From Ricinus communis (Eukaryota; Streptophyta; Magnoliopsida; Malpighiales; Euphorbiaceae), in the NCBI RefSeq assembly GCF_019578655.1, contig NC_063262.1, positions 20,157,582 through 20,221,581 of the forward strand: a DNA stretch of 64,000 bases. The letters run 5' to 3'. The position numbers and the translations under genes are program-made. Positions 1 to 13,019 of the stretch are shown one piece after another. The notes under the pieces are model-generated. The model was not told where the DNA came from and ran no database searches. It saw nothing but the letters and a program-made list of their open reading frames with translations. Position 1 is the first letter of the stretch; each line of letters opens with the position of its first letter.

Positions 1-229
1 TTATTAATATGGTACCAATAAAAAAAAGTTACATATATTGATTTCAATGATGCACATACCCTACATTTTGGCATTTCAACTACTATAAACCAAAATGAAA
101 ATAAAGTTTAAATATATAGTACCATTTTGAAATAAAATATTAAGTCTCGGTGCCATACAATCTAAAGATACTAGGCAAACTGTCATCACCAACATCAATA
201 CTAATTATAATAGATTTTGTAGATTAACA

Positions 230-700
230 ACCTGATAGCAGCATAAAAGCCAATCTTATAGTAATTCCTGCCTCCCTTCATTTCATCTATTACCTCTATT
301 GTTTTCTTGCACTGTGATTTAGTTCCTTCTATTTTCTTCTTCACATTTCTCAGCTCACTCAGCTCCCTAGCTTCCCTTTATCTCTTCCAAAAGTTTCAGC
401 CTCAATCCTTTCTAAACTCGCATTTAGTTTTCTCAGCTCTATCAATATCAGCACTTTCCTCTCGTTGATCCACTCATCATGCCACAAGAAAGATTCACAA
501 TTATTACCTTGCAACACCAATACAAAAACATATCATCACTAAACAGTCAAGTAAGAAACTTATATATAAAATAGAAGGCCTTACATTTATATGGGCATCC
601 CAAAGATCTTCGTCCAGGATTCTAATGAGTTCTTAAGATCCGTTGGCGAGGTCGATTTCCACAGCCACATCGAGATATCTGCATCCCTAGAAACACATCT
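230..700 (-). pseudogene. GRF-type zinc-finger protein relic
   Basis: Read on the - strand, 700-581 encodes a C-x-C-rich block followed by NPGRRSLGCPYKC, which matches the NPGRRF-GCP signature of plant GRF zinc fingers. After a GT-AG-like gap (about 580-520) the frame resumes with CESFLWHDEW, the usual end of this domain, then a charged helical stretch down to about 230. A TAG stop sits just before the NPGRR motif, and there are further stops after 400, so it is broken. GRF fingers bind nucleic acid, and short plant GRF proteins are often repeat-associated. Seen: the motif and the stop. Inferred: two exons, no function now. Confidence 0.6.
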
Positions 701-2540
701 CCATCCTCAAATCTCTTACCTAGTTCAGAGTCTTCTAATACTGTGATGCAACTTCCTTTTTAATTTCACTCGAATGCTTGATGTGCTTTTGATAGTTACT
801 TGTGACATTGAGAGGGAGAATGAAAGTGAAAATGGGAGGTGAAGAAAGAAATCAAAGTCCTTTATTTGGTGAAATTAGAATTTTTAATATTTTGGTAAAA
901 AATATAATTTGAGATAAGTTTATACATGCTGATTGAGAAGGCTTATATGGAACTTATATGTCAAATATTAGAAGAATTCTAACTCTAATCACCATGTCAA
1001 CACTATACAATCAAAATTCTTTTGGGTACTAAAATTCAGCCGTCAAATTGAAAACGAAGTACTAAAAATAAAAAGAAAATTAAGATTTTAATACCGATTA
1101 GAAACAAATGTATAGCTTTGGTACCAGCTAGGTTATTTATCTATTTTTAGATCTCAATCTTTATATATAAAAAAAATTGATATTTTACTTTCAAAAACTT
1201 TTTCTTTTCGATGTAGGAGGAAAAGAAGAAAATAAATGCTATATTTCCACTAAGGTAACAGATCAAACTTATTTTTATTCTTTTCCTTTTTATTCCTTTT
1301 ACAAAATTAGAATAGTTAAAAAAGAAGGAACAAAATTGGAGTAAAAGAGTTGGAAGTTTGTTGATTTTAGGGGTCACTTCATGCCAGAAGATAGCCAACT
1401 TGCAATTGCTCTCAAGCCCATGACAGCAACAAGAGACCCCAATCCAGATGTTTGCCTGACAGCACTACCGGGTCCATTGGGCCTACTTGCATTTATTTTC
1501 ACCAGCAAATTACCATAACTTTATTTATTTTGATTAAGAAAAAACATGAATTCCTCTTCTTCTTTTTTAATTATTATTTTTAATGTTAACTCTCTTAATG
1601 ATTTTAATAATAAATATAATTATCATATTATTATATTAGTGTGTTAGAGAGAATGATGAATTTTTTTTATAAAGTGAAATAAATCATCACATTCGTAGAG
1701 CGGTCAACTCTCGACACTAAATGCATAGCCACGGTACTAAAGACTGTTCATTAAAAATCAAACTCAAAAATCTTACAATTATGGAAACATTTTAGTACTA
1801 ATAGAGCTGCACTCGATTAGTATTCTTACTCAATAATTTTCTTTGTACATATGTATGCAAGTTCTAAAATTTATCAGTTTATGCATATTATTGATAGAAA
1901 TTGTATCCATGCGTTATGTTAAGTGACAAATTTAAAGAGAAAATCATAAAAGTTTGGAATATGTGCACATGATTATAATTACCATTAAAATATGAGAATC
2001 CAACTAAAATCTTTTTATCCATGACAGGACCTCCTTCAACCCCATTGCTTCAATTTCAACAGGCACCTGAAAGTAATATTTAAATATTTTTATATTTTTA
2101 ATTTAATATAATTAACATATAAAATTTTACTTTTAATAAAATTTATGTATAATATATATAAACATATTGAATAAAATTATATTTTAAAAATATTAAAATA
2201 TTATAAAAAATTTAAAAATAAAGTGTTTAATGACTGAATAATTATCCACTAGAATCCAATATGCATTTAGGCAAAAGGGAAAAAAAAACAATTGAATTAA
2301 AATTAGAGATATTTGATAAAAATAACTGAACTTATATTATCATTCAATTCAACATTGATAAGAAATACTCAAATTTAAAAACTACTATACGGTTACCATA
2401 AATGAAAATATTACTGTGTCATTTATGCCAAGCTATAATTAGAAGAATTATTACAAGTATAAAATGACTAACTAGATTCCTCCAATCATCGTTTGTATTT
2501 GTAATTTCATATCATTATTATCTTATTTATTGTCTTACTT
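701..2540. other. AT-rich intergenic DNA
   Basis: I see no gene. A moderately GC-richer patch lies at 1380-1500 but has no supported reading frame. The rest is A/T runs and short direct repeats. The 83-codon frame at 1147-1398 on the - strand is lysine- and phenylalanine-rich, as random AT-rich sequence gives. Confidence 0.6.
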
Positions 2541-2554
2541 TTAATGCCCAACAG

Positions 2555-2940
2555 TGCTCGAAACAACAGAAACTCAGATCCAAGTAAATCTGAAGTTTTC
2601 TAATCAACAGCAACTAGTCACACCATTATTCCTTTAAATCAATCTCATCAACGACTAGTAGGGGGCTCGAACGACTTTCAATCATTGAAATATAACTCAC
2701 TTCTTACTCTCCTCCTTCAAGGAAAAAACAGAAACCCTGAGTATAAATGTCGTTTGGTTCAAGCTCCTCCTCCAGTAATGATCCCAGTCCTAATCTAAGC
2801 CTCTCTAACCCAATTTGAGTCGGTTACTATTCAAGAATCCAATAACATAATTCAAAATGAAGACGTTGAAAATGATAAAAAAGCAGTTAATGGATCAGTG
2901 AACGAGAACGGTAGTCACGAAGAAGATAGTAACATTCAAT
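2555..2940 (+). pseudogene. Unassigned short coding remnant, Ser-rich then acidic
   Basis: An ATG at 2748 opens a 22-residue serine- and asparagine-rich frame that stops at a TGA. A shifted frame then continues with an acidic, Asn-rich stretch (including NEDVENDKKAVNG) ending near 2940. Together they resemble the low-complexity N-terminus of a plant transposase or regulatory protein after one frameshift, but no diagnostic domain is visible. The family is unknown. Confidence 0.25.
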
Positions 2941-5900
2941 GAAAATAAGAACCATTCCTTACAAATTCTTTTTTTAGAAAAAATAGGGTTAGTCCAATTT
3001 GCTTTCAAATTCTTTAGGTGAAAAGTTTAACATGTTGTTTCTTTCTTCTCTAGGAATGACTATGGTCGGTCTTAATCTTAAATGATTTTTTGTATCCTGG
3101 AAATTTCAAAGACATAAGACAGTAAAAACATTTAAAAAAAAAAATTTTAAAGAATAATATAGAGATGAATTTTTCACTTTATGAGTTTTAAATGATTGTA
3201 GAAAGTTTCAGTTATATCCGATATCGTCTTTTTTCTTTTTTATCATATTGGGGCAAATTGGACAAAAATTAGAAAGTTTTGATATAATTAGACCAAAAAG
3301 CAAATTTTGGGACGAATTGGACTTCAGTAAAAAGTGTTCAGATGCCCAAGTTGACCCTTTAACCCAGTTGATGTACAATATATGGCTTTTGACCTGTTTG
3401 ATAGATATAATTATTTAAGATTTAAATTTCCAAACTATTGATCATAGTTAAGGTAGGTAGCTAGGCCGGGCCAAAACTTAGAGGAATTAAATGTTAGAAT
3501 TAATTACCTTTGTTTAGACTCTGTTAATAAAATTTAGTTACCCAAAGGTCACGAGAGTCATAAATTCCAATGGCGGGTTGAAGAATCCATGAGATGTATG
3601 CATTAGAGGAAGTCATTCTCAAAGCAATAAATATAGAGAGAGACTCGCACACAAGGAATTTATGTCACTAGTCACAGTAAATATTTTGAAAGTGATTTTG
3701 TATGAATCCATGTTATGCATAAAAAGTGTTCATTTGTAAATTTTTAGTTTAAATAAAATTCAAATAATCAACAATGTTATATATATAACAATTTTAAAAT
3801 CTTTCCCTCGTCAACAAAATTTTTTTAAAAGAAAAAATGAAAATTTTTTTTCATTGCCACAAATTTAAAAAAAAATAATTTTAAAATTAATTATCTTAGA
3901 TCTAAATCTCAAGTATAAAGTATTTGTACTTAAAAGCAAAAAGTCTTGCGTTTGTATCTTCTCTTTCGGACTATATATATTTTTACTTTTATAAAAAATA
4001 TAAAAAATAATTCAATTATTATATATTTACAGCTCATTAAGTTTTTTATAAATAAAAATTTTAAAAATAACTAATTGTATAAAAAAAAGTATGAATAATA
4101 AAATGTAAAAAAGTAATAATAAGAAAGAATTTATCAGTTATATAGTTAGTAAATTTACACATTGCATTAAGAATATAGAAATTACTAGACACTAATTGAG
4201 GAGTTCATGGTGGAAATGGCACCACATCCCAAAATGAATGGAGTGAGACATGCCCACATTCTCACCTTTGACCTTAAAATAATGTTTGTTTTTTGTTTTA
4301 TTTGAGTCATACCCCAGCCACCTAAAACTTGACTTGGAATTTGGAAATTGGTGGCCCACATGCTGCCTCATGTCTCTTAAGAAGTTTAGAAAATTAACCA
4401 AAAAAAAAAGTTATTTAATTATTTTCCTGATCAAAGTATAGTCAAAGAGTTGAATTGCTAGGTCATATTACTTGCTTATTTCCTAATGCAATTAGCTTAA
4501 GTCCTTTCTCTTCTTATTATAAATTCGATTTATAATTTCATTCTTTTTGTATCTAGACTTTTTCTTATTCTGTTTTTTTTTTTTTTTTGCTGTTTTTCTT
4601 TTCCTCCAACTCTATATATAGACTTCAGTGTCATACATGGACAATGTCATAATCAATCTAATTAATTAATTAATTTTCTAACTGATACCAATCTGTTGGA
4701 CTCAAAATCCCATGGGAAAATAGTGAATTGTCCTTTCTTCTTTGGTTGAGGAGGTTGTACAGTGATGATGCAAATGGGTTGGCAACAAAAGAAGATGATC
4801 ATGATGGAGATAGTACAGTGATGGTTGAAATTATATATATAATCGAAGGAAAATAAAAGAAAAATATTAAGAATGAAAGATATGTGTATTGTTCTTTAAA
4901 TCCGCTAGTGTTTTTCTTTTTTCTGGAAATTTAATTGGTAGCCCACACATTTAAAGTTGGTAATAAGAGAAAAATCTCAATGTAAATCTTAAAATACTGA
5001 ATACAATCTTTGTATAAATAGCAAAGCTAGTTGTGCAGAAATCTTGTTTTTCTTTTTCTTTTTCTTTTTCTTTAGTGAAAGGGAGGCCAATGGCCTAAGA
5101 AATACTACATATAGCAAATTTTAAGAAAAAGAAAGTCCCATACTCTGTTGAAAAATCAGACTTTTAACTTTATCAAATTCAAGGGATCATTCAAAACATG
5201 AACACCCTAAATCATAACTGAAACCAAGATTATGTGAGGGTCTCATGTCTTAAAATTTTGAGGATGATCCTCGCTAAAGGCATCTCTAGAGGCTTGTTTC
5301 CTTCGTGACTAACTCAATATAGCCCACACATGATTTGTGATAGCCTGATTTTTAGAAGCTATCCGATACGTGATAATCAAAATAAAATGTCTAAAGAAGG
5401 TGCGACTTTTAGCAGATTTTTAAGATAGTAATTTTAAAAATTAATTAATTTTCAAATTAAAATAGATGAGACTGTGTCTGGATTACACTAAAAAGAACAT
5501 ATCTATAGTGATAGTCTATATACAAATAACATCTATATTGTTATAAGAAATTATGGTTTTGATTTGAGCCAATTGTAAATAGAAATAAATTTTATATTGT
5601 AATAAATTATAAAAATTTTAAATTTTATCTTAAAAAATATTTATTTATATAATAATATTTATATATATATATATATTTTAAAATATATATATTCTACGTT
5701 TTGCTTATAATATTATTATTTTGTCTCTTTAATCTTATTTATATAATGTGTCAAGATATTAACGTATTAAGTTAAAAGAAAAATTTTAATATTCAAACCT
5801 CCATTAAATTATCACCTTATTACAATGATAAATTTTATTTAGTTTTAAATATACGATTATAAATAGATTTTAATGTATATATATATATATATATAAAATT

Positions 5901-6650
5901 AAATAAGGCACTTTTCAGTGGATTGTTTTAGTTTTGCAAACAACTCTAAGATTAACCATATAAAAAATATATTTTAAGATGGTAAACTTCTAGAAAATTC
6001 TTTAGTTCATGGGGAAAAAAACCATATATAAGGCCTATGAGGACAAAATATAATTTTTTTTTTTTATGCAATTTTTAATGGCCTTACAAATGATATGAAA
6101 GATCAACGATCGAAGTCATGCTTTCATCAATGAGCTAAAATTAGAGTTTATCTATTTTTTGGACAACTGTTTTCAAAAGAAAGTTTTCGTGGCAAGACTT
6201 TATCTCAAATAATATATATATATAGGTTATTTGTAAAACTTAGTTACAAAATAAAATTAAGAACTTTATTAAAATATAAGAGATGCAAATAAAACTGGGT
6301 TATTTGTAAAACTGAGTTACAAATAAAAATAAAAAAATTTATAAAAGTTTACAAAGCACTGAGTGAAGAACTTATATATAAAGATTGAAAGTTTATGGGC
6401 AAGAAAGTGAAAGAATTTGTTAAAGTAGAGTTAATCAGTAGAGAAAAATTTCAAAATATATCTTTGAGAAATTGATGTTGCAAGAATGTTAAGTCGGAAT
6501 TTAATATTGCTTTTCCTCTTTTCCTTTTCTCATTTGACCCACTTGCATTTATTTTGGATTTGTATTACAGTTATGTTCAATGTTGCTTGCCTTATGATTG
6601 AAATTTCTTTATTAATGCTTATAGTTAGAAAAGAGATTTGCTTTATACTT
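2941..6650. other. AT-rich intergenic DNA with microsatellites
   Basis: No gene is supported. There is a long T run near 4569, TTTTTC repeats at about 5046-5073, and TA-rich runs at about 5655-5690 and 5876-5896. A less AT-rich patch at 4195-4400 contains a 69-codon frame on the - strand, but I see no domain or splice context for it. Confidence 0.6.
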
Positions 6651-6654
6651 GGTT

Positions 6655-7005
6655 AAAATCTGAGATTTATAACATTTTATTTATAAATTTAAAATTTACG
6701 TATTTTTTATAAAATAAAAATTAATTTAATTTTTTTATTATTAAAGAAATGGGACTTTCATAGCTTAAGGAGACCATCAATCAAATGGTCAACAACACTA
6801 AAAAAAAGTGTAAAAAAGAAATAGATAAAATTTTCAAATGAATTTCATATTAGTAATTAATATATTTTATAGCACTAAAATATTTTTTTAATTTAATTAT
6901 TTTTATATTATTTTATATTTTATGTTTTATGTTTTTTAATTATATATATATATTTTAAATAAAATAAATTTGTTAATAGATTTTAATCAAATATAATATT
7001 AAACT
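6655..7005 (+). mobile_element. Small TIR element (MITE), copy 1 of 3
   Basis: This block shares an ordered series of landmarks with 10131-10425 and, in reverse, 11445-11755. It opens with TTTATTTATAAATTTAAAA and has an ATGAATTTCAT-type centre and a TTTTATATTTTATGTTT stretch. It closes with AATAGATTTTAATCAAA. The outer ends are imperfectly inverted, of the TGTTTGGTT...AACCAAACA kind usual for small hAT-like MITEs. It has no coding capacity. Edges are approximate because the AT content is extreme. Confidence 0.45.
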
Positions 7006-7009
7006 AAAT

Positions 7010-7690
7010 TTAAAAAATTTATAAAACAACACTCGATTATACTCTACCTGACGGGAATCTTTCCGTTTTTTCAAATTTAATTGTGTTAAATCAATTCTAA
7101 ATCACTGATTGTTTTTATATTTTATTCTTTCATCTGAGTTTCTATTTCTAAAATTTATTGTCTAATTAAATTTCTCTATCTTAATCTGATGCATCTAAGA
7201 GTCTTTGTGTACTCTTTTATTTAATTTTGCACTTACATGTCATGCACATTAAAGTGCCTTTTAGTTATAAAGGTTTTGCCAAAAGAAACATTAGATCACT
7301 GCCAATAAAAAGTATTGAATGTCTTCCATCAATAAGCTCATTAATTCATTGCCAACAGAAAGTATATGAAATTGAAAGTGCCACGATAAGTAGCTGGGAA
7401 GAATTTAGTTTAATAAATATTTGGGTGGTAGTATTATTGCCAAAGATTAAAGAAGTTGCCACATTACAAGGTTTAAGGATCGTTCAGTTCTAACTTTAAT
7501 TTTAGTTTAGTTTATTTTTTAAATTTTAAAAGTTACTTTTAGAGAAACATGTAAATGTTTAATTCCTCTTTTCAAAAAAAATATTTGGAAAGACAGTAAA
7601 TAAATAATTATGTTAAAAAAATAATTTCTAAATATACCTTTTTAATATCCAAACCACAATTCTAAACATATATATTATCAAATTTGAAAT
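7010..7690. other. AT-rich intergenic DNA
   Basis: An 88-codon frame at 7227-7493 on the + strand has no recognisable domain. From about 7470 the sequence resembles the block at 12170-12360 (GTTC or GTTTG followed by T-rich DNA with TTAGTTTAGTTT), possibly another short dispersed repeat. No gene is supported. Confidence 0.4.
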
Positions 7691-7699
7691 AATTATAGA

Positions 7700-8430
7700 A
7701 AAGTAACCAAGATTAGTCAAAACGGTTGCGGATGGTATTAATGCTGTATTGATTAAGTAACGGGTTGGTGTATCGTATTAGTGCCGTATCGACTGACTCA
7801 AGTGATACAATTAGGATCAATATAAACATTACCTATTTATTAATCATGTCAATATATTTTAATTCTAACACGACATGAAATTTAAACGGGTGACACAAAT
7901 ACGATGGACACACAATTTGAATCTCCCACCTGACTGGACATTTCCTCAATTTACAAAAGGGGAACAAACGATCTAGCATTTATGTTTGATTTTACAGAAT
8001 ATTTCTTTATATATGGATTTCGTAGTGATTACTTTCAACAAATTAAACCTTAAATTTTCTCCATTTTCTTTCTTCAGGACAGAGGATGGATGTAACATAT
8101 TTATTTAATTGGATATGCAGTAAAATGTGTAGCACGATTCGATATGTATAATATGATATGACACTTATAATACCTTTACTTAAATAATAACTAAATTAAT
8201 TAGTTGTATGCAGTAACACATGTAACACGACACGACAATATATAACATATTTATTTAAATAATAACTAAATGAGTTATAATAGATTTACACGTGAATTCA
8301 ATATACAACACGCTTTATATCGTGTCATAAATAAATCAACTCATTTTCAATCAAAACCCATTAAAGTTTAATTTTGACGCACTAATTTATGTGTTAAGTG
8401 AATTGAATTTGCATGTTATTGCCTATTTTG
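7700..8430. repeat. Dispersed repeat with ACGAC / CGTAT words
   Basis: The stretch is rich in recurring words such as ACACGACACGAC, GTATCGTATTAG and ACGGGTGACACAAATACGA. Words of this kind typify a widespread dicot repeat built on ACACGAC / GTGTCGTG. No open frame and no clear ends are seen, so the class is undetermined. Confidence 0.35.
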
Positions 8431-8439
8431 ACACTCCTA

Positions 8440-10130
8440 AGAGTAACATACAAAATTACTATTAGAAGAGTCATAAAAATATATTCATGATAAGAATTTC
8501 TATATTTGGTGAATTTCTCTTCTTAGTGACTACTTTTTTCATTATCAATTCATTATTTTTTAACCTCTCTGTATATATTGATATATTCTTAAAAATCAGT
8601 TTAAGTAATAAATATATTAAAGATATTATTTCTTCAGCTTATTATTAGTCGGTTAAATTTTAAAATTCTATAAATTAATTCATCTTGATGTAAATATATT
8701 TTCTGAAAACAAAAACTATAAATTAATTTACAAATTTAATATAGATAACAAATCTTTAATAAAAATAGGAAGGTACAGCAGTTGATGGAAAAAATGACCC
8801 AAAGAAAAGAGTAAATAAAGGAGGAGGATTTTGAACTTTGGCTATATGATGCTGTGTGATGAAGCCATGAGGCCTGGAAGTCGGAAAGATCGAAATTGAT
8901 CCATCATATTCATATCTCAGCTGAGTATGGGTTCAAGAGCAGCCACGTGCAACGTGTGGACAGGTGGGCCCGATTCTATGTACTGAGCTGTAGCGGGAGC
9001 ACGGTTTAACTAACTGGAACATACTCACAAAAACAATTGACTATACGGTTTCCATTTTTATTTTTGCCTAAAATTAAATTAAATATACAATTAACTTTTA
9101 ATTCCATAAATTAAACACCATTCAGAGTAGTACTTTCACCAAGTGGCTTTAGATTCTGAATTCAAATTTTAATAGAATGATTTTTTAAAAAAATTATTCT
9201 CAAAAGCATCTAAAACTGCATTTTAGCTGGTCTCTTTTTCTAGCTCTGAAACTGATATTGCGATAATGATCTTAGGTCCAATTTAAATTAATTATGACTA
9301 AAACATTTTGCACTAAATAGAGCTCATATGACCACATCTAATAGAAATTAATACCATTGATCGTCCTCTCTCTCTCTTTTTTTTTAACTAAAAAAATCGA
9401 TTAATTAAAAAATTTGTATATTAATTATGACTTTTTGGTTAATAAAATAATTAATTATGAAAAAATATAATTTTACTTCTGGAAAGAAATTATATATATT
9501 ATATAATGTAAATATATTAAAATATTTTTTAAAAAATTATATAAAACTAGTATAAATTTATGTTTATCTAAAATATATATAGAAATAATAAAAAATTAAT
9601 TATAAAAATATAACCGATCAATTTAATTAATCATTATTTCTAAATTAAAAAATAAAAGCAAACCAATCAACTATATTTTTAAAATAAAATTGAAAACAAA
9701 CTGACCAATTCCATTAACCAATTTTTCAATTTGATTTTAGTCAATTCAGTTTGTTCAGTTTTTCACTCATCCGTCCTGAGTTGTTATCACCTGGAGTACC
9801 TTTTTTTATTCAGAAAATATTATTTTAATTCTTAATAAACCTTCTTAAAATAGTAAATATTATAAAAATAGAAATAATAAGATTCACCTAAAATTGGGAA
9901 AAAAGATAAAAGAGAGATACAGATGGAAGCGAAGCACGTGATAAGAGAGCAAGAGGGCGATGGTCAAACTCATTGGGTTATGTGTTGTGTTGTGTGTTAT
10001 CTTCTTTTGTTTCCTCTTGAAAACTCGATGCCCTGTAAATTGGAAAGAAGCCAAAGTCAACTTCAATCAATTAAATGATAAAAGATGGCTTTGCTTGTCC
10101 TCGTTTGCCTATTTATTCTTTTTACATAAA
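8440..10130. other. Intergenic DNA with one GC-richer patch
   Basis: No gene is supported. A patch at about 8860-9005 is clearly richer in G and C and carries CCACGTGC followed closely by ACGTGT, two G-box/ABRE-like cores. A further CACGTG lies at about 9935. The overlapping 60-codon frames near 9884-10142 on opposite strands show no domain. Confidence 0.4.
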
Positions 10131-10425
10131 GTGTTTGACTAAATTCTGTAAAATTTATTTATAAATTTAAAATTTTATATATTTTAATTATAGTAAAAAT
10201 TATTTTAATTTTTTATATAATTAAAATTATATAAAATTAATTATAGTTAAACTAAATTATAATAAAATTGATAGAATTTACAAATGAATTCTACACGACT
10301 AAGTTAATATATTTCATAACACAAAAATATCTTTTTTAATTTTATTATTATTTTATTATTTTATATTTCATATCTTTTTTCGAATAAAATAAACTCTTTT
10401 ATAGACTTCAACCAAACACATTATT
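10131..10425 (+). mobile_element. Small TIR element (MITE), copy 2 of 3
   Basis: This is the best-bounded copy of the family. It begins TGTTTGACTAAATTCTG and ends ATAGACTTCAACCAAACACA, so its ends are imperfect inverted repeats of about 20 bp. The interior is nearly pure A/T and non-coding. Length (about 295 bp) and termini fit a non-autonomous hAT-like MITE. Confidence 0.55.
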
Positions 10426-11444
10426 AATCTAAATAGAATTTTATTATATATTATTACTTATCTGAATGTTGCTAGTATTTTAATTATAAATATGTTAGTA
10501 CTTAAAAGTTATTTTATATATTTATGAAGGGTTATTTTATAAAATTTAGTAAAATTATTGTATATTGCAAAAGTATGTGGGATATATTCTTAAAATAAAA
10601 TTTTAGTTAAATACTCATATATACATGCACTAATTTAAGATTGTTAATATATTGTGTGTCAAAGTATTCACAAAGTTAGTTTGATAATAGTCGTACATAT
10701 ATATTTCAATTATATAAAGTATAGAGTTGAAGTCCTTTAACTCAAAAAATGTGTTACATTATAAATTATTATTATAAAACTCATAAAATGAAGGTATCTA
10801 ATAGCATGTTATATTATATATTAAATTTTTTGAATGTGTTTAAGTGTTGATTATTTTTTTATATAATATTTTTCAATTAATAAAATTATTTTATTTCTTA
10901 GAGATATTTAAAATATATGTAACAGTGTATGTTAGGGCAAATGTGACATGTCTGAATAAAAGCATGTCCTAATAGACTTTTAAAACTGCATCCTCTAGAG
11001 TACATAGTGTAGGAATGAATTAAATCGCCTCTCGGAATACGAAGAATGCTGATAATATATGATGTGTTATTTAGTAAGTTTTATAAAATTAAAATTTTTC
11101 AAAAGTTATAAATTTAAAGAAATTTCAGCATGAATATTCTTTTAAAATTATTTTGAATTCACCAAAAGAATAAAACTGTAAGGCTTGTAGAAATTAAACT
11201 AAACAATTTCTCATACGATTTTAATTCGGGTGTTGGTATCTTTATTATTATTATTATTAATTTAGAATCATAAATAATAGATTAAGAATAAGATTATAAG
11301 TCAATATCGCATACAAATTTTTCTATTTTATTATTTATCATGTATAAATAAAATTTTATTAAATACAAATAGTTTATTACTTAAAGAAGATGAAGAATTG
11401 CTTATACAATTTCTTTTAAATTTACTTTAATGCTATAGTCAATT
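10426..11444. other. AT-rich intergenic DNA
   Basis: Nothing recognisable. A short ATT run lies near 11245-11260. Confidence 0.6.
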
Positions 11445-11755
11445 AAGAGCAATTGGGTAATTTATTTTATTCGAAAAAAATATGAAAAAAATAAATAAAA
11501 TAAAAAATGATAAAATTAAAAAAGTTATTTTAGTTATTATGGAATATTTTAACTTATTACTATAAAATTCATTTGAAAACTGTATTTATTATGTTAAAAT
11601 TTAATTTAACTATAATCAATTTTACATGAATTGAATTACTAATGAATTTAATTATATAAAATTTAAAATTAATTTTTATTTCATTTAAAATATATAAATT
11701 TTAAATTTACTGATAAACTCTTTAAATATTTATAAATTTTAACCAAATAAAATAT
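11445..11755 (-). mobile_element. Small TIR element (MITE), copy 3 of 3, inverted
   Basis: Read on the - strand it repeats the landmark order of the 10131-10425 copy. On the + strand it shows TTTATTTTATTCGAAAAAAA first and AAATTTATTTATAAA-like sequence last, closing with AATTTTAACCAAATAAAA. It is non-coding and diverged. Confidence 0.45.
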
Positions 11756-11759
11756 AAAC

Positions 11760-12420
11760 CCGTAAATATAACCTTCACTTTTTAAAAATGACCGGTCTTA
11801 TCGAGATAAAAGAAAAGTTTCAACTAAAAAAGACATACTAGATTAAGTATTACTATTAAAGAAGCTAAAAATCCTAACGGGGGAATTTAGTAGCAAAAAG
11901 CTGTGAAGTGGTTGACTAATGGGAAGTGGAAAAGGAACAAAAAATGATAATTTTATGCTCTTGGAATACTGACCAAATAATAGATTAGTGGTGGTCACTG
12001 TAACTCTATGTATAATTGGGGCCCGGCGCTTTGGGTAATCCCATATTAATAACATATTTGTCAGTCTAATCATTGCCACGACATCGTTTGACTTTCGAGC
12101 GCTTTTAACATTTTCCACTCTCTTGCGCGCCACTTGAAGAAGGGACCCGGCAATTTGTACACTCCATTCGTTAGGGCTGTTTGTTTGGCTTTGTTGTACC
12201 TTATTTGATTTTTGAAATATTAATTTTTTAATTTTTTTTATCTTTATGTTCTAGAATTTACTTTTAAACAAATAAAATTAACTCTATTTTTCTCAAAAAA
12301 ATTTAAAAGCTTTTTTAAAAGTTGAATTTATAAAATAAAATAAAAATTAAGAACAAGTGAAAGATAATATTAAATTGGCTCCTACTATAATTTTTAAACT
12401 TGTAATATTATAATTGTTTA
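11760..12420. other. Intergenic DNA before the gypsy element
   Basis: A 96-codon - strand frame (11843-12133) contains a GC-richer patch around 12000-12150 but no domain I know. From 12170 the sequence opens with GGGCTGTTTGTTTGG and becomes T/A rich, resembling a degraded MITE end. Confidence 0.35.
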
Positions 12421-13015
12421 CATATTTTGTAGTCCATAAATAATTAAAATATCAGTTTAAAATTAAGCTCAGTCTAAAATTAGGTTCAGGATAAAGATTT
12501 AATTAAAATAATTATTTTAATTAAAGTGATGGGCAACAGTTATTTATGAAGCATTTGTTTCACACATGTGGAAAAAGATATTCAAAACTAGAAGTTATTT
12601 TAAGCCCCTTCTATGGCAGTTTTGAGATTTAGCCTCATAGTACATATATTAAATACAAGTTACAGTTCTTGATGGGAGTTACAAACATACAATTTAAAAG
12701 GAAAAGCATAACAATGATAGAGAGGAAAACCAACACAACACAAACAATTTCAAGCAATAATTTTCTCTGTATTTTCTTTATGCAATTAAGCTTTCTTTTG
12801 TATTTTTGAAACTCTTAAGCAATATTATTCCAACACTTTTTTTTTTCAGGTTTACAATCATTTATAACCATTTAGTAGAATATTCAAACAAATTATGGCT
12901 GAAAGGTGTTTGAAAACCCACAAACATTTAATTAGAAGTCAGAAGCGCAAAATCCAAACACGGTTCATGTATCATACACACGTGGCACGCCCACAAATCT
13001 AAATTGGAGCCAACA
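12421..13015 (+). repeat. 5' LTR of the gypsy element
   Basis: About 595 bp. It begins within CATATTTTGTAG, shared with 18449-18460, and ends GAGCCAACA at 13015. Shared landmarks with the 3' LTR include AAAGTGATGGG, CAAAACTAGAAGTTATTTTA and AATTTTCTCTGTATTTTC. The first bases after it (AATTTGACATGCCCAGTGGG) have the position and look of the leader following gypsy LTRs. Confidence 0.7.
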
Positions 13016-13019
13016 AAAT

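Noticed and set aside
1..1140. Mutator-like element with GGTACCAA terminal repeats around the GRF relic
   Set aside because: Only about nine bases clearly match between the ends and no 9-bp target duplication was found; mentioned in findings as a possibility only.
7227..7493. An 88-codon + strand frame
   Set aside because: No recognisable domain, and the codon use looks random.
11843..12133. A 96-codon - strand frame with a GC-richer patch
   Set aside because: No domain, no splice context, no promoter-like sequence; kept only as intergenic.
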